DNA of 64,000 nt from Leucogyrophana mollusca (taxonomy: Eukaryota > Basidiomycota > Agaricomycetes > Boletales): positions 34,707 through 98,706 of the forward strand of contig MU266420.1 in the NCBI GenBank assembly GCA_021014945.1. Reading direction: 5' to 3'. Positions 21,943-33,764 of this stretch are shown here, in pieces; within the stretch, counting starts at the first letter, position 1, and every line of letters starts with the position of its first letter. The notes below the pieces were generated by a model. It saw only the letters and a list, made by a program, of their open reading frames with translations. It made no database searches and was not told the DNA's origin. The position numbers and the translations under genes were made by a program.

Positions 21943-23267
21943 CTACCCGTACCATTTATCACCGGGCTTCGGTTTGGCAGGTGGTCGTTGAGGGATCATC
22001 GATTCTCTTATATCAAAGACTTCGATGGCGCGCTAGACCAGTGGTAACGATCCCCTAGTGAGCTGAAGAGCGTCTTCTGATAGTGTCAGGACGTACCCTC
22101 CATGTCGCCATATCGAATTCGATCATCATTTGCTGCTTTTGTAGTCCCGCAGAGTAGTCCTCAAGATTTGGCGCCTCACATGCCCCTAACCCCAGGGTGA
22201 GCGGTCGTACTAGAGTTGACGGCAATAGGCAAAGACTTACACACAACAGGTTCACCGTCCTGGATCTCAAAAGAACAGTGGCCGTCGCGAATGAGGAAAG
22301 AAAGATGGAAGATATTTTCGACAGACTGTGCGAAGTCATTTGGGTTGACGACCAAACGGAATAAATTCACTGGTTCTCCCCCCAAGTCGCCAATTATTCT
22401 CTCGATCTGGTCAAAGGACAGGTATAGTCAGCTACTGGCACTGTCACTCATAACTGGGTTTGCTTGCCTTTTTCACGTTTGCTGTGGTTTCGTTCTCAGA
22501 CCGCTGGATGTCTTCCTCTCTGATTTCCTGCGGCTTTCGTTCGTCGTCTTTGCTCTTTTCCATCTTGGCGCGTTTAGACATGTTCCGTTTCTTCTGTTCT
22601 ATCGATAGTGGTCCAAGCCTATATTCAAGGCAAGTAAGCAGCACGTTCATTTCACCACCAGAACATCCCACATGAAGCCCATGACAGGGACCCTACGACT
22701 CTTAGCCATCGCTTTGCGGCCAACTCTATCCCAATCCAGCGGCGCGTCTGCCATGTCGTCTTCCATTTCGGAGACGCCATCAGACTGATCCTCCAGTAAC
22801 TGCCGGCCACCCATAAATGTGATTAGTTTCGAGACGAAGTCATCCATATCGAAAGCACTGGATCCTAGCCGCATTGCACGCGCTTTCTGCGCGCCAATGG
22901 TGGAGACATTACGGAGGACGGAAGAATCAAGTGTTGCTTCAGTCGGGTTCTTGACTAGCATTATTGTGATGAGCTTATGGTGGCACTTCGACGCGCGGTA
23001 GACATACCTTTCGCGAATAAGGAATCGGCTAGTGTCACCTGGTTGACGAGGTCTTCAGTCCTGTATTCTTGTGCCCGAGTATGCTGCTCTGATTAAAGCA
23101 GAATGAGTTTTGACTGTCGGGGAGAATCTCGCACACATACCTCCTGTTGACTTCTCTAATTCACGGTATTTCTTCCGAATATCGCGTTTTTCCGCGGCAT
23201 CCTGCTCGGGATCATAGGGCAAGCTCTCTGGGCTTCCCATGCGGATGTTTGGATCAAACTGTACCAT
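21943..23267 (-). CDS. NSE4: Nse4, kleisin subunit of the SMC5/6 complex
   Basis: Exons in coding order: 23267-23141, 23088-23008, 22954-22672, 22618-22468, 22406-22241, 22185-22097 and 22032-21943; 328 aa from the first in-frame ATG. Nse4 bridges the SMC5 and SMC6 heads and works in homologous-recombination repair and fork protection in the nucleus. Visible motifs: the N-terminal KRDIRKKYRELEK helix, an EATLDSSVLRNVS motif, and the C-terminal Nse4 domain (VNLFRLVVNPNDFAQSVENIFHLSFLIRDG, then MMIEFDMATWR). The intron at 22467-22407 uses a GC donor (AAG|GCAAGC). Open sequence precedes the chosen ATG (LHLLARN) behind a possible acceptor near 23302, so an extra 5' exon is possible. Its start lies 238 bp from that of the HLTF-like gene. 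Confidence 0.9.
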
Positions 23268-23505
23268 ATTTCTGGCCAATAAATGTAGATCCCTGATAAC
23301 CTGGGGTGAGGATGCTCGTGCCAGGCCGTCACGGTGGCGGAGAGCAAAAGCGCGTGTATTACTAATCAGAAAGGAGCGCGACGCGACGAGGCCGAATTTA
23401 TTTACATAAATAGCCTTCTCCCGACCTACAGAAAACGGGAAGAACAGGCAACCATCAGGTTGTAGAACAGCTTACACGTTCATTTCTCTCGAATATTTCT
23501 GCTAG
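23268..23505. promoter_or_regulatory. Shared divergent promoter of NSE4 and the HLTF/RAD5-like gene
   Basis: Only 238 bp separate the two start codons, so transcription initiation for both must lie here. Co-regulation of two fork-protection genes is inferred from spacing; no specific damage-response operator could be named. Confidence 0.5.
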
Positions 23506-26500
23506 ATGTCAAAGCATTCGATAGATGTAAGTCTTTGCCTTGCTTGTCGCTGACCAGCGACTCATAGGAGCTCAGTATAGCAAAAGCTCACGGGCGACAT
23601 GCAAAGGTCCTGATCCATGCACGGGCTCCGTCATACCTATTGGAAACCTGAGGTATGGTCAGGTCGCACAGGGGGAGTTCGGGGAAACTGTCGCCTGGCG
23701 TCACTGGTATATCTCCTGCCTCTACCCGACGTTCGCGTAACCAATTGACGCGCGCCTTTCCATTTATTTTAGGGGATGTGTTACTCCGGATATCCTTGCA
23801 AACCTCGCTTCGTCCAACCTGAACGAGGTTATTGGCTTCGGCAATCTGAAGTACGTGTCAGCTTCGCTCTTGAAGAACTTTGCTGATCGATTGGGATGTC
23901 ACTAGACCAGATGACCAGGCAAGAGTCCGCCAAGCTATTGCCCGTCGCATGGTAGATCCGTCAGATGTCCCAGAATCCGCCAAAGTGCGAGCGCCTGCTG
24001 CTGCTGCGCCTGCCCCAAGTCAGAAGAAACGCAAGGCTGCTTTTGAAGGAGTTGCCAATCTTTCTCAGCCGAGCGCGTCGCAAGCCAAGAGCGCTCATGC
24101 CAGTGCTCGCCCTCTGGCCCGTCTCGCGCAAGAAGAAGACGACGAAGTCATGATCATCGAACCAGAGCCCGTGGACGAACTGTATTGCATGATGAACACT
24201 AATGTTGTTGGAGTGCAGTACTACAAGGGTGCGCTCTGCCGTGGGATTCTACCTTCATTCTCGCTCATCGCTGTTACAGGGTTGGTTGGTCCCGGGGAGG
24301 AAGTCAGGCTAATTAGAGAGCCCCACAATCAGTATGACAAGTGGGTGCTTCCAGAGAAAGTATAACATTACGCGATCTCATTGCAGCGCCCGCCAGAAAT
24401 GCAATTCAGGTCAAAAATATAGGAGGAACTCAGGTGGGCCATATCCCGCGGGCGGTCGCCTCAAAACTTTCGCCGCTCCTTGACCGTCGCGCGGTCACAG
24501 TTGAAGGTGTGATGCACGATGGGAACTGTGAGTATATTGCGTCTCTCTTTTATTTCCCCGACTAAACACTTAACACAACAGTAACTGGTTTCAGCTACTC
24601 GTTATCTATGTATGTCGCTTGGTGTGATATTTCATTACGTAGCCTCATGTTCACTACAGGACACTCAAGATCTATGGACCCTCGGATAAAAGAGATCTCC
24701 TTGAACCACAATTAGTATGGGCGACGCCTCGCCAAAGAGGTTTTCCGCCTCGAGGTGGAGCTGTTCCAGGAACCCCTGCCGCAGCCGGACGCGGACCTTC
24801 TTCGAGCTCCGCTGCCGCAGCGAGCTCGAGCTCTTCCTACTCAGCCTCACAACCAGCTAGTCATAGACGCGGGGCGACTGGCATGACAGTTGCGCAGACA
24901 AAGGCTCAACAAGAAGCCATCAGGCAGCAGCAAGAGGCCCTGCATAAGGCCGCGGAGCTCCGGCAGATGCTCAGCAGCTTAGAGAAGGTAGACGACGAGG
25001 GAAGGCGCGCCTCGCTACTTGACGCCCTTTGTTCGACGGACGACGTTCTCAACTTGCCTGTTCATCCCAGTCCGCCTGGTGTTGCGAGCGGTGACCTGGT
25101 CGTCAATTTGTTAAAACATCAGGTTCGCCGCCCTTCTTATGATCGTCGCCGGCTTGTTTATAGAGGGTTCAATAGAGTCAAGCATTACAGTGGTGCATTG
25201 ATCACGAGTACCCGGCTCTACCCAAGGCCGAATCAGACAAGCCGGTTCAGTTTTGGCAGTATAGGAAGGCTGGCAACAAGGTGGGTGGGATGTTTTATAA
25301 GGGTTTTACTCTCAAACTCACTGATCACGCGACAGGCCTACTACTTCAATAGTAAGTGGCGGTAATATCCACTTTTCTTTTGGTTGTGATGACGAGGGCT
25401 GTTTAGTTGCGACGAAGACCCCTCAAGAACTGTCCAGCCCTCCTCAGCTCGGACGTGGTGCATTGGTTGGAGACAGTATGGGCCTCGTACGTCTTACCTC
25501 ATCACACTATCGCAGAAAGCTGACGGCGAGGTTTCAGGGTAAAACGTTGACTATGCTCGCCCTCATACTTGCCACTAAGCACGACCTTCCAATGGATCAC
25601 TCAAAGAGCACTCTTATAGGTAGTGGGCACTTCAACCATGATTCGCACCTCTCCTGACTGTGACCCCTATTATCTCCATTGCAGTCGTCCCACTGTCTGT
25701 GATGTCGAACTGGGAGAAACAAATAGAGGAGCACTGTGTTCGGGGTGTTTTAGCCTCTTGCGTGTACTATGGGCAAACACGCGATATGTCACCCGAAGAA
25801 TTACAGCAATATGACGTGGTCATAACGACTTACCAGACAGTGACAGGCGAGGCAGAAGCCGGAGCACCAGGCGCTGCCAACGGACCTCCGAAGAAGAAAA
25901 AGAAGGCCAGTGACAAGGGCCTTTTCGACGTGAAGTGGAAGGTGTGACGCGCGCTTGTGTTTCTCGAGCCGGGTTCTCATAAGTTGGCAGCGAGTGATCT
26001 TGGACGAAGGCCACAATATCCGAAATCCTAGAACGAAGATGGCAAAAGCCGTCTGCAAGCTCACCGCGCAACGCCGATGGGTGTTGTCGGGTACTCCCAT
26101 CGTACGTTTCTCTGCATCCCAAACTTGGCGTAAAATAATTGACGTTGTCGACTCTCCCTTTAGATTAATTCACCCAGAGTAAGCTCAAGCTCTACTATGC
26201 AGTGCTGGTTGATATATTAGGCTCTCAGGACCTTGGTTCAATCTTGACTTTCTTGCAAATCTGTCGCCCTCTTGATAACGAAGATTTCTACAAGCGGCTC
26301 CTTCTCCGGCCGCTTAAGGATGGCGACAGCTCGGGCGCCGAATTGCTTCGCGTGAGTGCTATCGCATTGGTGTACACATCCATATTCTAAGGCTTCCCTG
26401 TGACAGGCTCTAATGAGCCACATTTGTATCCGCCGAACTAAAGAAGTAAGTGTTGTTTTCACAGCAAGTGCAATCCTTTTACGTTCGCTGTATAGATGCA

Positions 26501-28632
26501 AGATGGCGATGGCAATCCTCTCGTACCGCTTCCTCCTGTAAGACCAGCGGTTCCAGTGCCTGGTTCGGACTACTGACTCCTGTCGCAGGTCGAAATGACG
26601 TTGATCCCAGTCACTCTGGGTGACGAAGCGAGAGTGAGTGACCTGGATCAGGTCACGCTTCACTTTACTCAACAACATTTCGTAGGCTCTTTATGATGCG
26701 GTCGAAGACATTTCCAAGCAAAGGGTTGAGCAATTCATGAACCAGAACGGTAGCATGAATGTTACTGTAAGTTTTTGTGGCAGCGGGGTAGTTCTCTTCT
26801 GACACAGATTCTACGTAGGTCACCACGAATGTTCTAAGTATGCTCACTCGTCTGCGCCAATTGGCACTTCACCCTGGCTTACTACCTAGGAACTACCTGG
26901 AGCAACTTCGTGCTGTAGAGGAGAGCGACAATGCACCGCATACTGCCATCCAGATTACTGCCAAGCAGAAATTAGAGCTCCAGAGCTTGCTTGCTCAAGC
27001 AATCGAAGATAGCGAGGAATGCCCCATCTGCTTTAGTGTTTTGACGGACCCGCGGATCACTGCATGTTCGCACCCTTTTTGCCTTGCATGGTCAGCACTT
27101 ACCCGACTTGAGACTCATCCGGTATAGTAAACTGAACTGTTCACAGTATATCGGAGGTGATCGCTCGCGACCCCAAGTGCCCAATGGTGAGCCTACAAGT
27201 AGTTATCTACAAACCCAGCGTGATACCAATTCGCGTCTTTCAGGATCGCCGTCCGATTGGCATGGGGGATCTTATTGAGCCTCCCCCTCCCACCGAGCTA
27301 ACTCAGGTGCCCCTTCACCGAGAAGAGAAAGAGGAGGCGGACGAGGGACTACGTTCAGGATCATCCGCCAAAGTCGATCAGCTTGTCCACCTTCTCCAGC
27401 TAACTCCTTCAGGGGAAAAGAGTTTGGTATTCAGTCAGTTCACTGGTTTTCTCGATAAGGTGACTGTTCATTTGGAAGGGCCTCCTTTCCTATAATCACT
27501 CATCCTCTCGCGACTCTTTCTAGATAGGTGAAGCACTGGAGGAGCATGGGTACGCTAGCATCGTCGTGATACGCCTAAATCCCCCCTGACTGTCTATCCT
27601 CTAGAATTCCATACGCTCGGTTTGATGGCTCAATGTCCGCAAAGCGGCGCCAGGAAACGCTGGAACGCTTTTCTATTCCCTTGGAAGACGATGCCGGTGC
27701 TGCGGCTACAGGGGAAACACCTCTACCACCATCCCGTCGGCCTCGTAGCTCGGCGCCAGTTCCCGCAGATGGCGAGGATACGTGTGTGGTTGATGATGAC
27801 TCGGATTTCATCGTGGATGATGACGATGACGATTTCGAGGAAGACATTTCGACGAGAGCCAAAAAAGCAGATCCAAAAAGCAAGGGCAAGGGCAAAGCAA
27901 AGTCCCGAGCTAAGCCGGATCCGCGAGCTGGCAAATGTGCCTTCGATGGATCTGCATTCAATGGCGTGAATCCCAAAGTGATGCTCATTTCGCTCAAGGC
28001 GGGTGCACTGGGCTTGAATCTTACAGTTGCTAATAATGTATACCTGTACGTGACATTCAATCATTTCCCTTGACCTCACACTGACCTTGACGTGGTGCAG
28101 CATGGATCCGTAAGCCCATCTCCCTGTATTTACCCGCTGACTTTAATGATATTTTCATTACTCCAGGTGGTGGCAGGAAGGAATTGAGAGTCAGGCAATT
28201 GATAGGTGCAATCGGTGTGTACATCGCTTTCAAGGCCGGAGGTAACGCTCACGTATCGTAGTATCGGGCAGAAGAAACCAGTCCATGTATACCAGCTCAT
28301 TGCAGAGAACACCGTGGAATCCAAAGTCGGTATTTGCACTCCCTTGACATTCAGATACTGATCTCCTGTCAGGTCATCGAGATCCAGGAGAGAAAGAAGC
28401 TGCTGATCCAGCAAGTAGGTCTTTTGTCATGCTATTGCCACTTTTTCCTGATGATTGCGTGCCATAGGCCTTCTCTGGGATTAAACGCACAGAAACGCAA
28501 AGACAGAAAAGGGAAGCGCGTCTGCAAGGTAAGGTGCAATATTCTTGATACATTGCTGGTACTTACTTCACGTGCGCAGACCTCATCGAGTTGTTTGGTA
28601 TCAGACAACAAGCTGCGAGCCAGCACGCATAG
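23506..28632 (+). CDS. HLTF/RAD5-like SNF2 ATPase with PARP-type zinc finger, HIRAN and RING domains
   Basis: 31 exons, 1167 aa: 23506-23526, 23576-23706, 23773-23850, 23906-24228, 24280-24340, 24397-24527, 24582-24609, 24660-25122, 25176-25280, 25336-25351, 25407-25486, 25538-25619, 25685-25941, 25991-26101, 26164-26178, 26229-26351, 26407-26445, 26496-26537, 26589-26633, 26686-26766, 26819-27090, 27147-27186, 27244-27459, 27524-27549, 27605-28045, 28101-28109, 28167-28214, 28262-28325, 28373-28414, 28468-28528, 28580-28632. Domains: PARP-type finger (about 8-70, C...C then RHWGC), HIRAN (about 170-290), SNF2 ATPase (GDSMGLGKT near 480; DEGHNIRN; SGTPI), RING (CPICF...CSHPFC...CPM, about 811-850), helicase C domain (VFSQFTGFLDK; ARFDGSMS; LKAGALGLNLT; DRCNRIGQ). 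RAD5/HLTF proteins polyubiquitinate PCNA and remodel stalled forks, which is the likely role here. A finger at this end is not in yeast Rad5. An acidic insert of about 100 residues splits the helicase C lobe. Confidence 0.9.
27665..27965 (+). other. Low-complexity acidic/basic insert inside the helicase C lobe
   Basis: About 100 codons within exon 25. A Pro/Arg-rich part is followed by an Asp run (near 27810-27845), then a Lys-rich tract (SKGKGKAKSRAK). It lies between ARFDGSMSAKRRQETLERF and VMLISLKAGALGLNLT, two adjacent helicase elements. No intron signals bound it, so it is expected to be translated. Likely a surface-exposed disordered loop that contacts DNA, histones or partners (inference). 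Confidence 0.75.
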
Positions 28633-28870
28633 TCTCCAGTGGGCTGGTAAGTAAATACATTTCATACACTGCAACATCATAGGAAACTACGAATTATATC
28701 TTCTTGGAATAGCACATATTATACATCCAAGCACGAAGTATCGTACATCAGCACAGTGCTTTACATAAAATACAATTTATATTCTTCAACTCCTCGAGCC
28801 ACCGGACGCAAGAACAACAATCCCTGACACCATCTCATGCACGTGAGTATTGTGGTTGATCGCTTCCTTC

Positions 28871-29447
28871 TCAAGTGATGGTAATGCGCTTGGCCTCCTG
28901 CTGTGGGTTGGTTTTCGGGAACGTCACAGTCAAAACCCCATTTTCCATCTTAGCTTTGACATCCTCGGCCTACAAATCAGAATTGATTATCACTCTCGAG
29001 TGACGCATGCCAGAGACGACGTACCTTGGTGCCTTGGGGAAGCTGCAAGGTGCGGGAGAACTTTCCGTGCGAGCGCTCCCGCACGGAATATCCAGCCTCA
29101 TCGCGATCATGAGAAACATTGGACTCCCCTGCCACAGTCAAGCGATCATTATGAACATCAATATTGACGTCTTCGTTCTTCAACCCAGGCAACTCAAATG
29201 TCGCAGTAACGGTGTTGTTTTCGCCGGTTTCCTTCAAGTCCATCCTGAGATTGGAGTATGAGCGAACGGTATGCACTTGAGATTTTCTAAATCTAGCATA
29301 CCTGGGTCGGAATGCCTGCAGGCGCTGCCCTCTGCCGCGTTCAACCTCGGTCAGTGCACCCCCTGGCCTGAACCGGGCAGAAAAGGCATCGTCGAACAAC
29401 CGATCAAACTCAGAGGAAGGGTCGTAATAGAAATGTGTGATTGACAT
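28871..29447 (-). CDS. Small heat-shock protein (HSP20/alpha-crystallin family)
   Basis: Exons in coding order: 29447-29302, 29244-29025 and 28969-28871; 154 aa. Cytosolic holdase that binds unfolding proteins without ATP and forms oligomers. The N-terminal arm (about 1-48) is aromatic and Arg-rich (FYYDPSSEFDRLFDDAF). The alpha-crystallin domain begins at MDLKETG and contains FELPGLKNEDVNIDVHNDRLTVAGE, the SVRERSHGKFSRTLQLP strand and the closing A-x-(M)ENGVLTVTFPK motif. A short tail ends with an Ile-Thr-Ile-Thr sequence resembling the IXI motif used in oligomer assembly. A heat-shock element and TATA box lie upstream, so heat induction is expected. Confidence 0.93.
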
Positions 29448-29501
29448 GCTGGTGGATGATGGTAGAGATTAAAGTGCTTCAGGAGTTTGCTGCGAGGTTG
29501 T

Positions 29502-29507
29502 TATATA
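29502..29507 (-). promoter_or_regulatory. TATA box of the HSP20 gene
   Basis: tatata about 55 bp upstream of the HSP20 start codon, read on the minus strand as gcgtatataac. It sits just downstream of the heat-shock element. Confidence 0.55.
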
Positions 29508-29526
29508 CGCAATAGGGGCCATATGA

Positions 29527-29555
29527 GAATGTTCTAGTTCTGGAATGCGTCATTC
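29527..29555 (-). promoter_or_regulatory. Heat-shock element
   Basis: Units GAA (29527-29529), TTC (29532-29534), TTC (29538-29540), GAA (29543-29545) and TTC (29553-29555) form an alternating GAA/TTC array 80-110 bp upstream of the HSP20 ATG. The pattern is the binding site for trimeric heat-shock factor; spacing is slightly irregular between the second and third units. Confidence 0.65.
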
Positions 29556-29844
29556 TTTAGTATTCTACCGTTTGCGAGACGAAGTGACGTCAATAATGCT
29601 CAATACTTGGGCGTTGAGTGACGAATATGGAAACCTACTAATGGTGATTATTATTGTTTGGTTTCTTCCCAAAGTAGGCTGACCTGAAACGCGCTACCAC
29701 TGCGTCGCGGCGGTCGCGCTGACGCCAGTCTTCCATCTTCTATCATCCTGCTACTGAGTGGCACCGACCAAAGTCAGCACTGGTTTCCGTTGGTCAACGA
29801 TAATCTCACAGCTTAAAACCTAGTGCTCTCCATCGAGAGCCAAC

Positions 29845-31422
29845 ATGACACCGACTCCTGGACAACTCGTCCAAACATCCCCAGTGGCACTGGTGCCCCG
29901 ACCCGTTCACCTTCCGGCTGAATTGCTTTTGATGATATTCAAGTTCGTATACGCTTCTTTGCGAGCAACCTTTCTTAGGAAGTACCGTCCATGGCACGAG
30001 CGCAAAGTGAAGTGGAGACGCGAGGATTTGATGTCACGCTCTCTTTTCCCTTTTTCTGTCGCCGCCGTGAGCCCCGCCTGGCGAGATATTTCCTCCTTGG
30101 TGCCAGAATTTTGGACCCGCGTTGTAATCCCCGTCGATAGAGCCACCGTCTCTATCGTTCAGTCGTACCTCCAGTGGTCCCGCAATCTGCCAATCGAGGT
30201 GTATATTGTCAGCCCATCTGGAATCGACCCTGAAGAAGAGCGTGCTCGCATGCAAGTCATCATGATGCTGCTTTCTCCCCACATTCATCGTTGCGCAGCT
30301 ATCCGGATTCAGGCCACATGGGGCAGCTCCTTGCCCGTGCTCAAAGATCACCTGCTCGGGCTCGCGCAAAACCTGCGGGTCATCAGGATGAGCAGCAAAG
30401 ATATTTCTTTCCCCCCGGACGTGTTGTACCAGGCTCCAGGCGGAGCGTGGCTTTTCTATTCTCCGGCTCTCGAGAGGCTCGAACTTGACGCTCAAAATTT
30501 TCGCGAGGCTTGCGTGGACCTTTACCGTTGGTTCAGGGCGCTTCCCAAAATGTCGAGCCTCAAGATCAGTGGCTCCAGGTGCCGCTCCGCGGTTCAGCGA
30601 GATCGGGTATCTCTTCACGATGTTCTCATGTTGGCTTCCATCGCACGCGATCTTCCGAGCATGAGGTTTGAAATGAAGGACGTCGATTTCGAAACCGATG
30701 TCATTCCGTCTCCATTTCGCTATCGCCCTATGCTCACCCGTTTGACACTCAAGGGTATCTCTCATGAATCGATTCGATCGTTTTTCCGCGCTTATCCTCA
30801 GCAATTCCCTCCAGACGTTACCTTCATTGAACGCTGTTCACTGGGAACTGACACCCGCGTAGAAGAATATTCTTCGTACTTCCTGAATCTTATAGATTTG
30901 GATGGAAACGAGGACCTGTTCTACTTCTTGTCCGGGTGGGGGCACCTCGAACTCACTCTCCGAAATTGCCCTTGCTTCAACGACACGCTCTTGAATCGCA
31001 TAGCTGATGAATGGGAGGCCAACAAGCTGGGTTCGGACTACATGCGTCCAATGAATACCATCAGGCTCGATCGTTGCCAGAACTTCTCTATATCTGCTTT
31101 GAAACGGCTCGTCGAAGTCCGGAACAAGATTTTTGCATTGCAGGGACGGGAATTCTCCGAAGACGATGAACATTTGGACCCCTTCTGTCGCCTGGGTTAT
31201 TTGTCTATCACCAATGGGCCTCCAATGTCCCAGGATGATGTGCAGTGGTTTGAAGATGCTCTCGAGGCGTTTCACTGGGAGCAAGGTTCGTACTGTGAGT
31301 GTGCTGGTGACGGGGATAGCGGCACAGAGCCAGAAGGAGAGGAGGTGGAGGATGGTGATGAAGAAGGGAAAGGGGGTGGAGGCACGGAGCCAGAAGGAGA
31401 GGACGAGGAGGTGGAGTATTAA
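29845..31422 (+). CDS. F-box protein
   Basis: Single-exon frame of 525 codons starting at the first ATG. The N-terminal F-box (about residues 20-85: HLPAELLLMIFKFVY..., then AAVSPAWRDISSLVPEFWTRVV) recruits SKP1 in SCF ubiquitin ligases. The rest is Leu-rich helical/beta sequence without regular LRRs and probably forms the substrate-binding part. Agaricomycetes carry large, fast-evolving families of such proteins, so substrate cannot be guessed. The last 40 codons form an acidic tail containing an imperfect duplicated GTEPEGE block. No introns, unlike every neighbouring gene except Helitron genes, which is common for expanded F-box paralogues. Confidence 0.85.
   Translation: MTPTPGQLVQTSPVALVPRPVHLPAELLLMIFKFVYASLRATFLRKYRPWHERKVKWRREDLMSRSLFPFSVAAVSPAWRDISSLVPEFWTRVVIPVDRATVSIVQSYLQWSRNLPIEVYIVSPSGIDPEEERARMQVIMMLLSPHIHRCAAIRIQATWGSSLPVLKDHLLGLAQNLRVIRMSSKDISFPPDVLYQAPGGAWLFYSPALERLELDAQNFREACVDLYRWFRALPKMSSLKISGSRCRSAVQRDRVSLHDVLMLASIARDLPSMRFEMKDVDFETDVIPSPFRYRPMLTRLTLKGISHESIRSFFRAYPQQFPPDVTFIERCSLGTDTRVEEYSSYFLNLIDLDGNEDLFYFLSGWGHLELTLRNCPCFNDTLLNRIADEWEANKLGSDYMRPMNTIRLDRCQNFSISALKRLVEVRNKIFALQGREFSEDDEHLDPFCRLGYLSITNGPPMSQDDVQWFEDALEAFHWEQGSYCECAGDGDSGTEPEGEEVEDGDEEGKGGGGTEPEGEDEEVEY
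31321..31420 (+). repeat. Duplicated acidic coding block at the F-box protein C terminus
   Basis: Two copies of ggcac(a/g)gagccagaaggagagga starting at 31321 and 31381 (60-bp offset) encode GTEPEGE. The intervening sequence is Glu/Asp/Gly-rich. Looks like a recent in-frame duplication near the stop codon. Confidence 0.8.
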
Positions 31423-31768
31423 CAAGGAAGGGGAAGGGGGTGGTGATGGGTGAAGTGGGCAATGGCACCAGTCTATGGAATATAACTTGCAGTTAATGAT
31501 ATAATGTATTGTATGGGATTATTGGTTTCTGCCTCGGATTTCCTCACGACACATCCCCCCACCCGTTGAACCCGCTAGACCATGTATCTAATCTAATCTG
31601 ACCCTCCACCCGCTTCCGAAACAATGAAACTGTACAGTTCCCGGCCAATGCCGCAAGTCTCCTGAACCTTAATTTTGCTACCAGCGAGGCTGCAAACACC
31701 AGCAAATAGACTGGTCGTCGTTGAAGGCAGATTATACGCTTGCACCAAGTCTCCTCAAGCACCTCAAA
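31423..31768. other. Intergenic and promoter of the uS7 gene
   Basis: 346 bp with no supported frame. Typical short upstream region for a ribosomal protein gene; no TATA box in the expected place. Confidence 0.45.
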
Positions 31769-32648
<880 letters not shown>

Positions 32649-33764
32649 AAAACTCCACCTCTGTCGGGATTCGAGAGGGCTTGCGCGGTTCGAGTATGGC
32701 TGCTATGGGCTTTCTGGATACTTATTTTCACTACAACCTCATCAACTTCGCCCTCATGACGCTCCCATGCACCTCCATGTAACCTCGATGACTATGCATG
32801 TTCATCTTTTCTCGATGTCACTCCGCACTTGCTAGCGGTTTCAGAAACTCGCTTGCTGAGGCCTGGCCGTCTGATCAGAGTTTGCATGGCTCACCTGACG
32901 CATGCCTGAATCATGCGATGCCATATTCCATGACACTTGCGCAGCGTGATTGAGGAACAAGTGAACAGTCGATTGCGGCCACGCTGAGCCAGATGGACAA
33001 GCATTATATTACATGTAAGTATGTACTTCACTTCGTATGGGTGGTTTAGTATCGGCAAGAAACCATCGCGCCGCATCCACCACGGAAACTCCAGCCTCTT
33101 CCCGAGGCGAACGGCAATCTAAAGCTCACTAAATACAACAAGTCAGATACCTCGAAAGCAAGACAGAAGCGGGACGGGCAGACACGGAGACCGAGTCGCG
33201 TAAATACAAGAGAACAAGAAGGAAAAATAATGACACCGATCGCGCGCCATATCAAGGGCCAGGGGAGGAGTGGTCAGGAGGAAGACTACGCGAGGGGAGA
33301 TAGCGTAGGACAGCGGTAGGAGAGCACCTGGGTAGTGACGATCAATCAAGTGTATTTCGAGCGAGAGCAAATAAGTGTATAATAGTAGTACAATGTCCCT
33401 GTTTGAGATCGGCGGTGGAGTTGCAGCATTGATGATGCGTGGGCCTGCGACGGCTCTGCGTGGCCCGACGCGAAGCCATCGCTGCCGGATGGTACGAGAG
33501 TCGGGCTATAGAGCGCGAGGAGCAAGTAGGTCCACTAATATTAGTGGAGTCTTGATTCATCCACCATAAGGCAAGTTGCGCGCGTAATCCGAGAACCCGA
33601 GCGGTGTTCGACCAATTTATCCCATGAAGCCAGATTTCATTCCTCCTTGATCCCCAAAAAAATCCAATGAACCGATCCATCCAAGAGATTGAGTGCGCAG
33701 CGCGCGACCAAGACCGATATATGCTGAGCTGATAGTACTGCTTGCGAGAAGTCCAATAAGCTTG
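32649..33764. other. Intergenic between convergent genes, nothing recognised
   Basis: 1.1 kb of 3' flanking sequence. Frames up to about 110 codons occur on both strands but lack domain motifs, plausible splice continuation or compositional bias. Confidence 0.5.

Larger units (their letters stand above)
29448..29844. other. Divergent promoter region, HSP20 and F-box gene
   Basis: 397 bp between two start codons on opposite strands, holding the heat-shock element and the TATA box described separately. No element specific for the F-box gene was recognised. Confidence 0.5.

Noticed and set aside
23527..23557. 31-nt first intron in the HLTF-like gene
   Set aside because: A 49-nt intron ending at 23575 is in frame and gives a better zinc-finger start (SIDYSKSSRATCK).
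23851..23875. 25-nt intron in the HLTF-like gene
   Set aside because: Too short to splice; the 55-nt intron 23851-23905 restores the same frame.
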